A stretch of DNA of 64,000 bases from an uncultured Pseudohongiella sp. (lineage in GTDB: Bacteria; Pseudomonadota; Gammaproteobacteria; Pseudomonadales; Pseudohongiellaceae). Under the pieces are notes generated by a model. The model ran no database searches and was not told the origin of the DNA. It saw only the letters and a list, made by a program, of their open reading frames with translations. Numbering within the stretch: the stretch's first letter is position 1; each line of letters opens with the position of its first letter. Below, piece after piece: positions 16,720 to 25,192 of this stretch. Both the position numbers and the translations under genes were made by a program. The stretch covers positions 62,001-126,000 of the forward strand of contig CACJWK010000003.1 of NCBI GenBank assembly GCA_902597095.1. Reading direction: 5' to 3'.

Positions 16720-16890
16720 ATGTGCTACGAGAGCGGAATTGCTAGCCCGCTTTCTGTCTCAGCGCGATCCTGCGGCCTCAATTCAACATTGTTTTTTTTG
16801 CTCCATTCAGAGATAGTCAGAAGATCAGAATAAGAATCCCTCAAATCATCCGGGCATGGATGAATCATCATTGCAGAGGACACTGAGGCT

Positions 16891-18180
16891 ATGAGAGCAC
16901 TTCTCCCCTTTTTACGCCTATTTACCACTATCACAATTGTACTGCTCGCCACCGTGCAACTCGGTTTTGCCGCCGACTTTCCCCGCGTCAGGCCGGAGCG
17001 GGCCGGCATGTCATCAGAACGGCTCGACCGTCTGGATACGGTCTTGAAATCATATGTAGAGAATGAACAGCTTGCCGGTCAGGTTGCCATGGTACTGCGT
17101 AAGGGTCGGGTAGTTTTTTCGGCTGCTAACGGCTGGCAGGATAAGGCGGCAGGGATCCCCATGAGTGAAGATTCCATTTTCCGGATCGCCTCTCAGACAA
17201 AAGCACTGGTGAGCACCGGCATCATGATACTCCATGAGCGCGGCCAGCTTGACATCAGCCACCCTCTGAGTCGCTATATCCCAGAATGGGAACACATGAA
17301 AGTTGCCGTCAGCGAAGCGGACGGCAGCTACAGCCTGGAAGACGCTAGACGACCCATCACCATTCGCCACCTGCTTACCCACACTGGCGGAGTCAGCTAT
17401 GGCAGCGGTCCGGCGCGGGATCAGTGGCAGCAGGCGGGTTTTCAGGGATGGTACTTTGCTGACAGAACTGAACCGGTTCTGGAGTCCATCAAGCGGATGG
17501 CCGCCCTGCCCCTGGACCAGCATCCGGGAGAGGAATACATTTACGGGTACAACACAGACATCCTGGGTGCTGTGATAGAGGTCGCCAGCGGCAAAGATCT
17601 GAGCACCTTTATGACCGAAGAGTTGTTTGAGCGCCTGGCAATGACCGACACCCATTTTTTTCTGCCAGAAGAAAAAGCAGCGCGACTCGCTGTTGTTTAT
17701 GAGCCCGCACCTGGAGGCGGAATACGTGCGATCGACAGCAGCGACGGCATGCAGAGTCAGGGTCTCTATGTGCAGGGCAGCGGTCCTAATACCTCATTCT
17801 CCGGCGGCGCCGGCCTGGTTTCCACCGCAAAGGACTACGCCCGATTTCTGCAAATGACTCTGAACGGTGGCGAGCTGGACGGGCAGCGCATCCTGTCGCG
17901 CAAGACGATCGAACTGATGACAACCGATCATCTTGGAGGCATACCGTTCCGCGATGGCCAGGGGTTTGGTCTGGGTTTTTTTGTTGTCACTGATCTGGGT
18001 GAGAGAGGCATACTCGGCTCTGAGGGAGAGTATGGCTGGGGAGGCGCCTACCATACAACCTACTGGGTAGACCCGACTGAAGAATTGGTTGTGGTTTATC
18101 TGACTCAACTGATCCCGGCACAGGGCATAGACGATTACAGCAAACTCCGAAGTGGAATTTATCAGGCAATCATCGATTAA
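16891..18180 (+). CDS. Secreted serine beta-lactamase-family hydrolase
   Basis: The 429-residue protein has a signal peptide (about residues 1-27) and the class C beta-lactamase/esterase fold: SxxK at S-Q-T-K (Ser101-Lys104), the tyrosine motif Y-G-Y-N (in YIYGYNTD) and a late H-T-T/G-x-x-(S/G)-like segment near YHTTYWV. It has the ESTB/PBP4*-like plan rather than a resistance beta-lactamase; such proteins are usually esterases or D-aminopeptidases of unknown substrate. It is upstream of the secreted VOC protein with a 33-base gap, and the two may be co-transcribed. Confidence 0.88.
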   Translation: MRALLPFLRLFTTITIVLLATVQLGFAADFPRVRPERAGMSSERLDRLDTVLKSYVENEQLAGQVAMVLRKGRVVFSAANGWQDKAAGIPMSEDSIFRIASQTKALVSTGIMILHERGQLDISHPLSRYIPEWEHMKVAVSEADGSYSLEDARRPITIRHLLTHTGGVSYGSGPARDQWQQAGFQGWYFADRTEPVLESIKRMAALPLDQHPGEEYIYGYNTDILGAVIEVASGKDLSTFMTEELFERLAMTDTHFFLPEEKAARLAVVYEPAPGGGIRAIDSSDGMQSQGLYVQGSGPNTSFSGGAGLVSTAKDYARFLQMTLNGGELDGQRILSRKTIELMTTDHLGGIPFRDGQGFGLGFFVVTDLGERGILGSEGEYGWGGAYHTTYWVDPTEELVVVYLTQLIPAQGIDDYSKLRSGIYQAIID

Positions 18181-18213
18181 AACTCTCGTCGACCCGTCAA
18201 GGAGAACAGAACC

Positions 18214-19014
18214 TTGAGAACACTGCTTTCAGCTTTACTGTTTACTCTGTGCAGCCAGATCGCTCATGCGCAACTGGCAACTCCCAATGGCTCCGGCATT
18301 ACCTATGGCCACATGCATCTCAATGTGTCGGATATTGCACAGCATATTGAGATTTGGACAGAGCATTTTGGCGGAGAAGAAATCAGTATCGGACCCCTGC
18401 GCGCCGTAAAATTTCCAAATCTTATTGTGATGTTTGCCGAGCAGACGCCCACCATGGGCTCGCGTGAAACGGTGATGGACCATTTTGGTTTCAAAGTACG
18501 CAATATCCAGCAGTTCATCGATAAATGGGAATCGGCAGGGCTGGAAATGGGCCGTGTATTCACCGGTGCCGAAGGTCAGACCAACGCCTACGTCACACTC
18601 CCGGACGGTGTCTATGTCGAACTTCAGGAGGACCAGGGCCTGCATGAAGAATTCACCGGCTATCACATCCACTACTTTACGCAGGACTATGAAAGTCTGC
18701 TGAACTGGTATGTGGAAATTTTCGATCTGGAAATCCGTCCGCGGGGCACAATCGCCACGACAACAAACGTGCCGGGTACCAACTTGAGTTTTGGTAATGC
18801 CAGTGCGCCAAGACAACCCACTCTCGGAAGCGCTATCGATCACATCGGCTTCGAAATTGAGAACCTCCGGGAATTTTGCCGCCAACTTGAAGCCAAGGGC
18901 ATCCAGTTCGAGGTGCCTTATCGTGAAATTGAAGCACAAGGAGTGGCGATCGCTTCTTTTACCGATCCCAGTGGCGTTCGAATCGAACTGACTGAAGGGC
19001 TGGACGCACACTGA
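18214..19014 (+). CDS. Exported VOC-family (glyoxalase/dioxygenase-like) protein
   Basis: The start is TTG at 18214, preceded by AAGGAG at good spacing; no suitable ATG lies upstream. A signal peptide (residues 1-19, ending AHA) leads to two VOC modules: the first begins ITYGHMHLNVSDI, with G-F-K-V-R-N and Y-V-x-L-x-E-D, and the second TGYHIHYFTQDYES with IDHIGFEIENL and RIELTEG. His and Glu residues at canonical VOC metal positions are present in both modules. VOC proteins include lyases, dioxygenases and resistance proteins, so the reaction is unknown. Export is unusual for the superfamily. Confidence 0.85.
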   Translation: MRTLLSALLFTLCSQIAHAQLATPNGSGITYGHMHLNVSDIAQHIEIWTEHFGGEEISIGPLRAVKFPNLIVMFAEQTPTMGSRETVMDHFGFKVRNIQQFIDKWESAGLEMGRVFTGAEGQTNAYVTLPDGVYVELQEDQGLHEEFTGYHIHYFTQDYESLLNWYVEIFDLEIRPRGTIATTTNVPGTNLSFGNASAPRQPTLGSAIDHIGFEIENLREFCRQLEAKGIQFEVPYREIEAQGVAIASFTDPSGVRIELTEGLDAH

Positions 19015-19034
19015 CCCGCAGTCAGGCTGTTCGG

Positions 19035-19586
19035 TTATTCGCTCTTTGAGGTGTTTTTATCCCGGATACGGGTCAGAACTTCGCTGACCGATTGTGCCTT
19101 CGAGCGCCTGGCCAACTCAACACCTGACCAGAAGCTGACATAAGCCACCGACACCCAGACCAACAAAGAATCTGCAGACCAGTTACTCCACCAGATCATT
19201 GCCTGAATGACATTCGTCAGCGGGTTAACGACAATCCCCAGAATGAAGGCCGCTATCCCGGCCTCATCCATACTCGCGAACCGATCCGGGTCGGTCAGAA
19301 AATCCAGCAATTCACCGGCCTCAATGACGACTCATATCCAGAGACCAGCCAGACCATAAAAGCCGGTGCCTGATTTAACCCATTTATCAAAAACCAGTTT
19401 GCATCCTGTTTTTCCCCGCAGACCATCCAGAGATCTGAGCTTTTTTGCCTGCTTCTTTATTGCTGCCCTTTTCTCGCCACGGCCAATTTCGCCGCTGCTA
19501 CAAATCCAGGAGAAAAGCACCCAGCTCAGTGTGGTCACAGGCAGACCAAGGCTAAGAAACGCTCTGCTTAAATCAGCAACATCCAT
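19035..19586 (-). pseudogene. Membrane-protein gene interrupted by an in-frame TGA at 19332-19334
   Basis: Two same-frame parts (start 19586, ATG; end 19035) are separated only by a TGA at codon 85 of 184. The N-terminal part has one hydrophobic segment and a basic loop; the C-terminal part has two or three hydrophobic segments. The sequence flows across the stop (GLAGLWI then VVIEAGELLDF) like one transmembrane helix. Relatives that I recall have an ordinary aromatic residue there, so nonsense mutation (TGG to TGA) or a sequence error is the likely explanation. Because this organism apparently decodes UGA as Sec, that alternative is considered and ranked low: there is no nearby Cys or redox motif. 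Confidence 0.5.
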
Positions 19587-19675
19587 TAGTCAGTTTGTCC
19601 TCTTATCAGACTGAGCTTGCCCCGGCCGGATACCCACAGCGGACCGCGCCGCGTTGAGGAAATCCTGCACCTGAC

Positions 19676-20047
19676 TCAATTGATATCGGCAGCATGCTGC
19701 TTTAGTTTTTCCAAAGGGACGATCTCGAGTGCCCGTTTGTGCGTCCTCATCAGATACACTTTTGGCGCCTTGCCGTTGTGACAGGCCTCGAGCCAGCGCG
19801 CGGCACACAGGCACCAGTTGTCACCGGGAGACAAACCGGGAAAACCGAATTGCGGGGCCGGCGTCATGAGGTCATTGCCCCGCGAGCGGGAAAATTCAAG
19901 GAATTCCTGTGTCACTTCGACACAGACCGTATGGGAGCCGTGATCTCCGGCGCCCGTATTGCAGCACCCATCGCGGTAGTAGCCCGTGATCGGATCTGTC
20001 CCACAGGGAATCAGCGGCTCGTCATATACATTCAAAGAGTCATCCAT
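19676..20047 (-). CDS. DUF2237 family protein
   Basis: The 123-residue protein starts with a region matching DUF2237: N-V-Y-x-E-P-L-x-P-C-(G/C)-x-x-P-x-T-G-(Y/F)-x-R-D-G-C-C-x-T-G, continuing V-C-V-E-V-T-x-E-F-L-E-F-S-x-S-x-G-N-D-L-M-T-P and G-D-x-W-C-L-C-A-x-R-W. The cysteines and these motifs are conserved in the family, whose function is unknown. It is cytoplasmic. Neighbours on the same strand are the interrupted membrane-protein gene and the LOG gene. Confidence 0.9.
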   Translation of the reverse strand: MDDSLNVYDEPLIPCGTDPITGYYRDGCCNTGAGDHGSHTVCVEVTQEFLEFSRSRGNDLMTPAPQFGFPGLSPGDNWCLCAARWLEACHNGKAPKVYLMRTHKRALEIVPLEKLKQHAADIN

Positions 20048-20110
20048 GTGTCCTCCAGCAAATCATGTCCATTTTGCAGACTCAAAGGCCCGCGCCTTCT
20101 GTGACTTTGA

Positions 20111-20701
20111 CTATCCACGGTCCAGATTCAACCACTTGGTTTCCGTCGGGGGACTGTAGTGCGCAAATTTATCCAGTAATCCGGCCGGCGAGTCAGACCA
20201 GACTATCATCGATTCGTGCTGCGTCCGGATGAATTGCTGATCAACCGCATGGGTCAGAAATTCCAACAATTTATCGTAATATCCGGCAATGTTGAGAATG
20301 CCACAGGGCTTGCTGTGAATTTTCAGCTGTGACCAGGTCAGTATTTCGAATAATTCTTCAGCGGTTCCGAGACCACCGGGCAGCGCAATAAAAGCATCGG
20401 CCAGATCTGCCATAATGGCTTTGCGCTCATGCATGGTGCTCACCTCAATCATCTCCGTTAAATCATGATGTGGCACCTCACGGCGAAACAGACCGACTGG
20501 CATGACCCCCGTCACCTTTCCGCCGCCGTGTAAAACCGTATTCGCCAACTCTCCCATCAGCCCGATACTGGCACCACCATACACGAGTTCAATTTCCCGT
20601 CTCAACAGCTCCTCGCCCAGCTCTCGCGCACCCTTCAGATACGCCTCCCCTGCCCCGGACCCGGAGCCGCAATACACACAGACTTTATTTATCACTTCCA
20701 T
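20111..20701 (-). CDS. LOG-family (TIGR00730) nucleoside 5'-monophosphate phosphoribohydrolase-like protein
   Basis: The 196-residue protein has the LOG-family motifs: V-C-V-Y-C-G-S-G near the N-terminus, Y-G-G-A-S-I-G-L-M-G and the P-G-G-L-G-T-x-x-E active-site segment. LOG proteins hydrolyse cytokinin riboside or other nucleoside 5'-monophosphates to base and ribose 5-phosphate; many bacterial ones act as nucleotide phosphorylases or hydrolases in nucleotide salvage. Length fits (about 190-200). It follows the zinc peptidase gene by 31 bases and is probably co-transcribed. Confidence 0.9.
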   Translation of the reverse strand: MEVINKVCVYCGSGSGAGEAYLKGARELGEELLRREIELVYGGASIGLMGELANTVLHGGGKVTGVMPVGLFRREVPHHDLTEMIEVSTMHERKAIMADLADAFIALPGGLGTAEELFEILTWSQLKIHSKPCGILNIAGYYDKLLEFLTHAVDQQFIRTQHESMIVWSDSPAGLLDKFAHYSPPTETKWLNLDRG

Positions 20702-20732
20702 AAACCTTTCCCGCGGCGCTGACGCCGGCAGA

Positions 20733-21419
20733 CTATCTGCGAAACAGAAGCAACCAACGACTGATATTCAGAATATTGGCCAGAGCGGCTGAAAAGTAGG
20801 TCAACGCCGCCGCTTTCAGTATCCGTCTGACCGCCGGGATATCCGTTTGTTCGATGTAATCCCCTTTTATCAGAATCGGCAGAGCTTTATTGAAACTGGC
20901 GTCCCATTCTTCTGGCAAGATGATCAGGTAGGCCATGGCACCCCCTAACTGCAGGCTTAGCGACAGGCCAACCATGATTGCCAGAGCCCCGGGGGCGCGC
21001 AGCAGTATCCCGGCAAAAGGGATGAGCCACATGATCAGAATTCCGCAGCGATTCAGAGCCGAAGCCACTGGCAGATATTTCCTACGCAGCTGAAAGATCT
21101 GCTCCTGTCGATAAAACTGAATCGCATGGCCCACTTCATGTGCCGCTACTGCCACAGCTGTCAGAGATTTTCCCTGATAATTTTGCGGGCTCAGTCTGAC
21201 CACCGGCCCTTCGGGATCAAAGTGATCTTTAAACGGAGGGCACTCCTCCACAGCGATACCGTTGAGCTGAAATCGATCAATCAAGTGCCGCGCCAGCTCT
21301 GCGCCCGTACCCCGGATAGCGACACTTTCGCCCCCGTATGCGCCCATGACGCGGCGAACCCAGAAAGAAGGCAGATAAATGAGTACCGCAATAACGGCGG
21401 CAAAACCGGCAAGTAACAT
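20733..21419 (-). CDS. Membrane zinc metallopeptidase (YugP/Zn_peptidase_2 type)
   Basis: The 228-residue protein has an N-terminal transmembrane segment, a HExxH zinc motif (A-A-H-E-V-G-H-A-I-Q) at about residues 94-98, and two or three further hydrophobic segments. The preceding segment V-R-L-S-P-x-N-Y-x-G-K-S-L-x-A-V-A-V-A-A-H-E is characteristic of the neutral zinc metallopeptidase family represented by Bacillus YugP. It is an inner-membrane protein with the active site close to the bilayer. The substrate is unknown. Length fits the family. Confidence 0.88.
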   Translation of the reverse strand: MLLAGFAAVIAVLIYLPSFWVRRVMGAYGGESVAIRGTGAELARHLIDRFQLNGIAVEECPPFKDHFDPEGPVVRLSPQNYQGKSLTAVAVAAHEVGHAIQFYRQEQIFQLRRKYLPVASALNRCGILIMWLIPFAGILLRAPGALAIMVGLSLSLQLGGAMAYLIILPEEWDASFNKALPILIKGDYIEQTDIPAVRRILKAAALTYFSAALANILNISRWLLLFRR

Positions 21420-21739
21420 TGAGAACCTTTTAGGGTCTGAAATCAGTCAGACCTGCCAAAGAGAAGTATTCACGACAGCCACAAGGCATATCGGGCAGAC
21501 CCCGGGCGCGACATGAGACAAGTCATCTGAATATCGCGCAGCTTACCTGAATCTCCGGACTGAGCGGGCTTTATTGCACGGTCTTAAACGGAATCCACAG
21601 AAGCGTTAGTACGGCACCAGTCTGCTGCTCCCACACCACTTTAGCATCGGCGCCGTGCGTCTGCAGACCATTGCGCGGCGAGAACTGCAGTGCGGCACAA
21701 GACTCAGGCATTGACGCAGACCGTCTCCGAATTCTGCAA
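21420..21739. other. Intergenic region with a possible kinase-like gene remnant
   Basis: There is no intact gene between the peptidase and the acyl-CoA dehydrogenase. On the minus strand, 21571-21700, a short reading segment ends in G-L-Q-T-H-G-A-D-A-K-V-V-W-E-Q-Q-T-G-A-V-L-T-L-L-W, loosely resembling the end of a histidine-kinase ATPase domain. It lacks any start and is much too short, so it is at best a remnant. No terminator hairpin is evident. Confidence 0.3.
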
Positions 21740-22888
21740 TCAGAAATTATGCAGCGTTGCGTAACGGTCGCGATGGAAGGAGGCGTCACCCAGAAACTGC
21801 TGCGCCACTCTTGCCCGCTTCAGGAAAAAACCGATATCAAATTCGTCGGTCATTCCGATGCCGCCATGCATCTGAATCCCTTCGTTGCTGACTCTTTCTG
21901 AGACTTCACTCAGTTTGGCTTTCGCGACACTGGCCATGCGGGCACGGTCTTTGGCGGTTGCTGAAGGATCGTCCAGACACCGCAAAGCGCCGAGAACTGC
22001 CGATTTACAGAGTTCAATCTCACTGTACATCTCAGCCGCCCGATGCTGCAACGCCTGAAATGCACCGATCTGCACGCCAAACTGCTCCCGCTGTTTCAGA
22101 TACTCAACAATGCGCTGGAAAACCTCCTGCACACTGCCAAGCATCTCTGAGGCAACCCCGATACGCGCAATATCCAGCGCAGCATCCAAAGCCGTAAATC
22201 CCGCTCCTTCCGAACCGAGCAGAGAATCTTCAGAGATCCGGACCTGATCCAGCACCAGATTGGCCGCATTGCGACTGTCTACCATTTGGGTTCTCTGAAT
22301 CTGCAGGCCCTGACAGCCTGCTTCCAGCAAAAACAGGCTGATTCCGTTCTCTGAGCCCGGTTCGCCAGATGTACGCGCAGCAACAACCAGCTTGTCTGCA
22401 ATGTGGCCGTCAAGGACAAAGCTTTTCTCTCCGGTGAGCACATATTCAGCGCCTTGCTTTATTGCTGTGCATGCGACTCGCGACGGATTGTGATGCGGTC
22501 CCTCATCAACGCCGACAGCCAGACGCAGTTCACCATTAACAATTTGAGGGAGTAGCTGGGACTTTTGCTCTTCATTACCCGCTTCAGTCAACAGACTGGC
22601 ACCCAAAAGAACCGAAGCTATGAGAGGTGAACTGGCAAGGGTACGGCCGGTTTCTTCCAGAACCAGACCGAGCCCGGTGTATCCAAATTCAAAGCCTCCA
22701 TACTTTTCAGCAATTGCCATTCCCGGCCATCCAAGCTCGATCATTTGCTGCCAGATGGCTTCGTCGTAGCCAAGCTCTGATTTCTCGTCTCTGAGGTGAC
22801 GCATCACCGATATCGGTGCGTTGTCCTGACAGAAACTCCTGGCTGAATCTCTGAGCAGCTGTTGGTCTTCGCTTAATACCATCGCCAT
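21740..22888 (-). CDS. Acyl-CoA dehydrogenase, smaller member of a pair
   Basis: The 382-residue protein is an acyl-CoA dehydrogenase by length and motif: N-terminal V-L-S-E-D-Q-Q-L-L-R-D-S-A-R-S-F, mid-section E-K-x-F-V-L-D-G-H and C-terminal I-Q-M-H-G-G-I-G-M-T-D-E-F-D-I. It lacks the common Y-E-G-T-S motif that carries the catalytic glutamate in medium-chain dehydrogenases. It starts 13 bases after the larger dehydrogenase and ends the beta-oxidation operon. Adjacent small/large pairs of this kind form mixed tetramers in steroid-degrading bacteria; here that is inference. Confidence 0.9.
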   Translation of the reverse strand: MAMVLSEDQQLLRDSARSFCQDNAPISVMRHLRDEKSELGYDEAIWQQMIELGWPGMAIAEKYGGFEFGYTGLGLVLEETGRTLASSPLIASVLLGASLLTEAGNEEQKSQLLPQIVNGELRLAVGVDEGPHHNPSRVACTAIKQGAEYVLTGEKSFVLDGHIADKLVVAARTSGEPGSENGISLFLLEAGCQGLQIQRTQMVDSRNAANLVLDQVRISEDSLLGSEGAGFTALDAALDIARIGVASEMLGSVQEVFQRIVEYLKQREQFGVQIGAFQALQHRAAEMYSEIELCKSAVLGALRCLDDPSATAKDRARMASVAKAKLSEVSERVSNEGIQMHGGIGMTDEFDIGFFLKRARVAQQFLGDASFHRDRYATLHNF

Positions 22889-22901
22889 AACCGCTTTATT
22901 C

Positions 22902-24131
22902 CTATTTCTTACTGGCGAGACTCAACATGTCCGGCAGACCGAGAACACGTTTAGCCACAATGTTCAGCTGGACTTCAGCCGTACCGCCCTCGATAGAATT
23001 GGCTTTGGAGCGTAACCACTCACGGGTAACCTGCAGCTCTTCTGCCTCAAACTCGTCTCCCCCCCAGCCAAGCCCCTTGCTCCCCATTGCCTTAAGGAAA
23101 AGCTCGTACCGTCGCTTATTGAGCTCACAGCCGTAATATTTGAGCATAGAGGAAGTCGCATTCGGCCCACCCTGCTTACTCTCTTCGCTGGAACGCTGCG
23201 AAGTCAGCGCAAAGGCTTCACTGTCAATCTTAAATTGAGCAATCTGATCACGCAGAGCAGGATCAGTGAGGCGATCCTTATCCCCTCTGTAGTGCATGGC
23301 AGCCCCCTCCAGACTCGCAGTCGTGGAAGTGGTTCCGCCGCGATCGCCCTGCCCGCTGGCCAGCCCGAATCCGGAAATCATGGTTCTCTCGTGCTGTAGC
23401 AGACGCTTGGCAATGGACCAGCCTTCATTCAACCTGCCCATCAGATTCGCGGCCGGCACCCGCACGTCATCAAAGAACGTTTCACAGAATGGAGAGGAAC
23501 CACTGATGAGCTGAATCGGTTTCGTGCTGACCCCTTCACTTTTCATGTCGAACAGCAGAAAACTGATGCCGGAGTGCTTGGGGACCTCGAAATCCGTTCG
23601 AACCAGACAAAATATCCAGTCGGCTTTATCCGCATAGGAAGTCCAGACTTTTGAGCCGTTAACGACGTACTCATCGCCCTCAAGAATCGCTTTCGTACCC
23701 AGACTAGCGAGATCTGAACCGGAACCTGGTTCCGAGTATCCCTGGCACCAGCGGATTTCACCGCGGATTATTTTGGGAATATGCTCCATTTTCTGCTCGT
23801 GAGTCCCGTATTCCAGCAGTACTGGTCCGAGCATACTGATGCCAAAACTGGTCAAGGCGATGCGCGCATTGAAGCGCGCCAGCTCTTCAGCGAGTATTTT
23901 CGCCTCTTCGCTACTCAAACCTCCGCCACCGTACTCGGCAGGCCAGGTTGGGCAGGTCCAGCCTTTCTCGGCCATCCTGTCAAGCCAGAGCTTGCTTTCG
24001 GGATTGATAAAGACCGCATCGCGACCGCCCCACACAATTTCTTCCGGCACCATGGGGGTACGCATACTGGGAGGACAGTTCTCCTCCAGCCAGGCACGGG
24101 TTGAATCCCGGAATTGCTCTAATGCTAGCAA
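22902..24131 (-). CDS. Acyl-CoA dehydrogenase, larger member of a pair
   Basis: The 409-residue protein begins at TTG 24131, with AAAAGGAG eight bases before it; no ATG fits. It contains dehydrogenase motifs Y-S-E-P-G-S-G-S-D-L-A-S-L, W-T-S-Y-A-D-K-A-D-W-I and, at the C-terminus, N-S-I-E-G-G-T-A-E-V-Q. The start and the extra length compared with typical 380-residue dehydrogenases fit the larger subfamily that forms mixed complexes with a smaller neighbour. It transfers electrons from acyl-CoA to the electron-transfer flavoprotein. It is the fourth gene of a five-gene minus-strand operon. Confidence 0.9.
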   Translation of the reverse strand: MLALEQFRDSTRAWLEENCPPSMRTPMVPEEIVWGGRDAVFINPESKLWLDRMAEKGWTCPTWPAEYGGGGLSSEEAKILAEELARFNARIALTSFGISMLGPVLLEYGTHEQKMEHIPKIIRGEIRWCQGYSEPGSGSDLASLGTKAILEGDEYVVNGSKVWTSYADKADWIFCLVRTDFEVPKHSGISFLLFDMKSEGVSTKPIQLISGSSPFCETFFDDVRVPAANLMGRLNEGWSIAKRLLQHERTMISGFGLASGQGDRGGTTSTTASLEGAAMHYRGDKDRLTDPALRDQIAQFKIDSEAFALTSQRSSEESKQGGPNATSSMLKYYGCELNKRRYELFLKAMGSKGLGWGGDEFEAEELQVTREWLRSKANSIEGGTAEVQLNIVAKRVLGLPDMLSLASKK

Positions 24132-24154
24132 CGCTTTTCTCCTTTTTGGAACAT

Positions 24155-25192
24155 TCAGTCGACTATCAGAACCTGCCGACCCTTCACTTTACCCTGTTTT
24201 AAGTCTGCCAGGGCAACACTGGCCTCGGAGAGTGGACGCTCCTGGATGTCGATGGGCGCTATCTTGCCCTCACGCACCATCATCATCAGCTCCGCCATGT
24301 CCTCAGGACTGCCCACATAGCTGCCCTGAATCACCCGGGCGTTCATTGGCAGAAAAGGGATAGGCAAGCTCAGTGCACCGCCAAACAGACCGACAACAAG
24401 CAGCATACCTCCTTTGCGCAGCGTAGCGAGCCCGTAATTGACACTGGATTCTGCACCGACAAAATCCAGCGCGGCATAAACCCCGCCGTTCGCCTTTCGA
24501 ATTGTTTTCGCAGAATCAATATCTGATGAGTCGTAGGTGCGCGTCACACCCAGCCGTTGGGCTGCTTCAAGTTTCGCTGGTTCAATATCAACGACAATCG
24601 GATCAATTCCCAACGCCCTAGCTATCTGAATCGCCATCATCCCGACGCCCCCGGCACCGATGATGACCACCTCGTCTGCCGGGTTCAGCTTGCCCAGTTT
24701 TTTGATCGCGCCATAGGCTGTCAGCCCCGAACAGGCATAGGTGGCTGCCAGCGCGTCCGGCACCGCTCCTTTGTCGAACAAGTAGCGACTGTGGGGTATC
24801 AGCACATGTGTGGCGAAACCACCTGCAGCCACAATGCCCAGAGCCCGACCCGGGGTACATAGGTGCTCCTCACCACGCTGACACACCGCGCATCCACCGC
24901 AGCCTATCCATGGATAGACGACTCGGCGGTCTCCCACAGCAACCTCCTGCGCATCCGGTCCGACTGCGACCACTTCCCCGAAAATTTCATGGCCAAGCAC
25001 ATGTCCTTCACGGCCAACATTCAGCACCTTGCCTCCGCCAAGTTCGAATCCGCCGTCATGGAGGTGAATATCTGAATGGCAGACTCCACAAGCAACAGTC
25101 TTTATCAGCACCTCTGTCCCGGTGGGCACAGGGGTTTCTGATTCAACCTCAAGTAACGGGGTACCCGGCGCTCCGGTTTGATACGACAGCAT
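24155..25192 (-). CDS. Zinc-dependent medium-chain alcohol dehydrogenase
   Basis: The start at ATG 25192 overlaps the stop of the upstream hydratase/dehydrogenase gene (TAATG), which indicates translational coupling and excludes the longer frame from 25219. The 345-residue protein has catalytic zinc ligands at C-G-V-C-H-S-D (Cys38, His39 region) and G-H-E, the structural zinc cluster C-G-G-C-A-V-C-x(6)-C and the NAD-binding G-A-G-G-V-G. It is a member of the MDR superfamily that oxidises alcohols to aldehydes. Here it likely acts on a beta-oxidation intermediate or a substrate alcohol entering the pathway. Confidence 0.9.
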   Translation of the reverse strand: MLSYQTGAPGTPLLEVESETPVPTGTEVLIKTVACGVCHSDIHLHDGGFELGGGKVLNVGREGHVLGHEIFGEVVAVGPDAQEVAVGDRRVVYPWIGCGGCAVCQRGEEHLCTPGRALGIVAAGGFATHVLIPHSRYLFDKGAVPDALAATYACSGLTAYGAIKKLGKLNPADEVVIIGAGGVGMMAIQIARALGIDPIVVDIEPAKLEAAQRLGVTRTYDSSDIDSAKTIRKANGGVYAALDFVGAESSVNYGLATLRKGGMLLVVGLFGGALSLPIPFLPMNARVIQGSYVGSPEDMAELMMMVREGKIAPIDIQERPLSEASVALADLKQGKVKGRQVLIVD

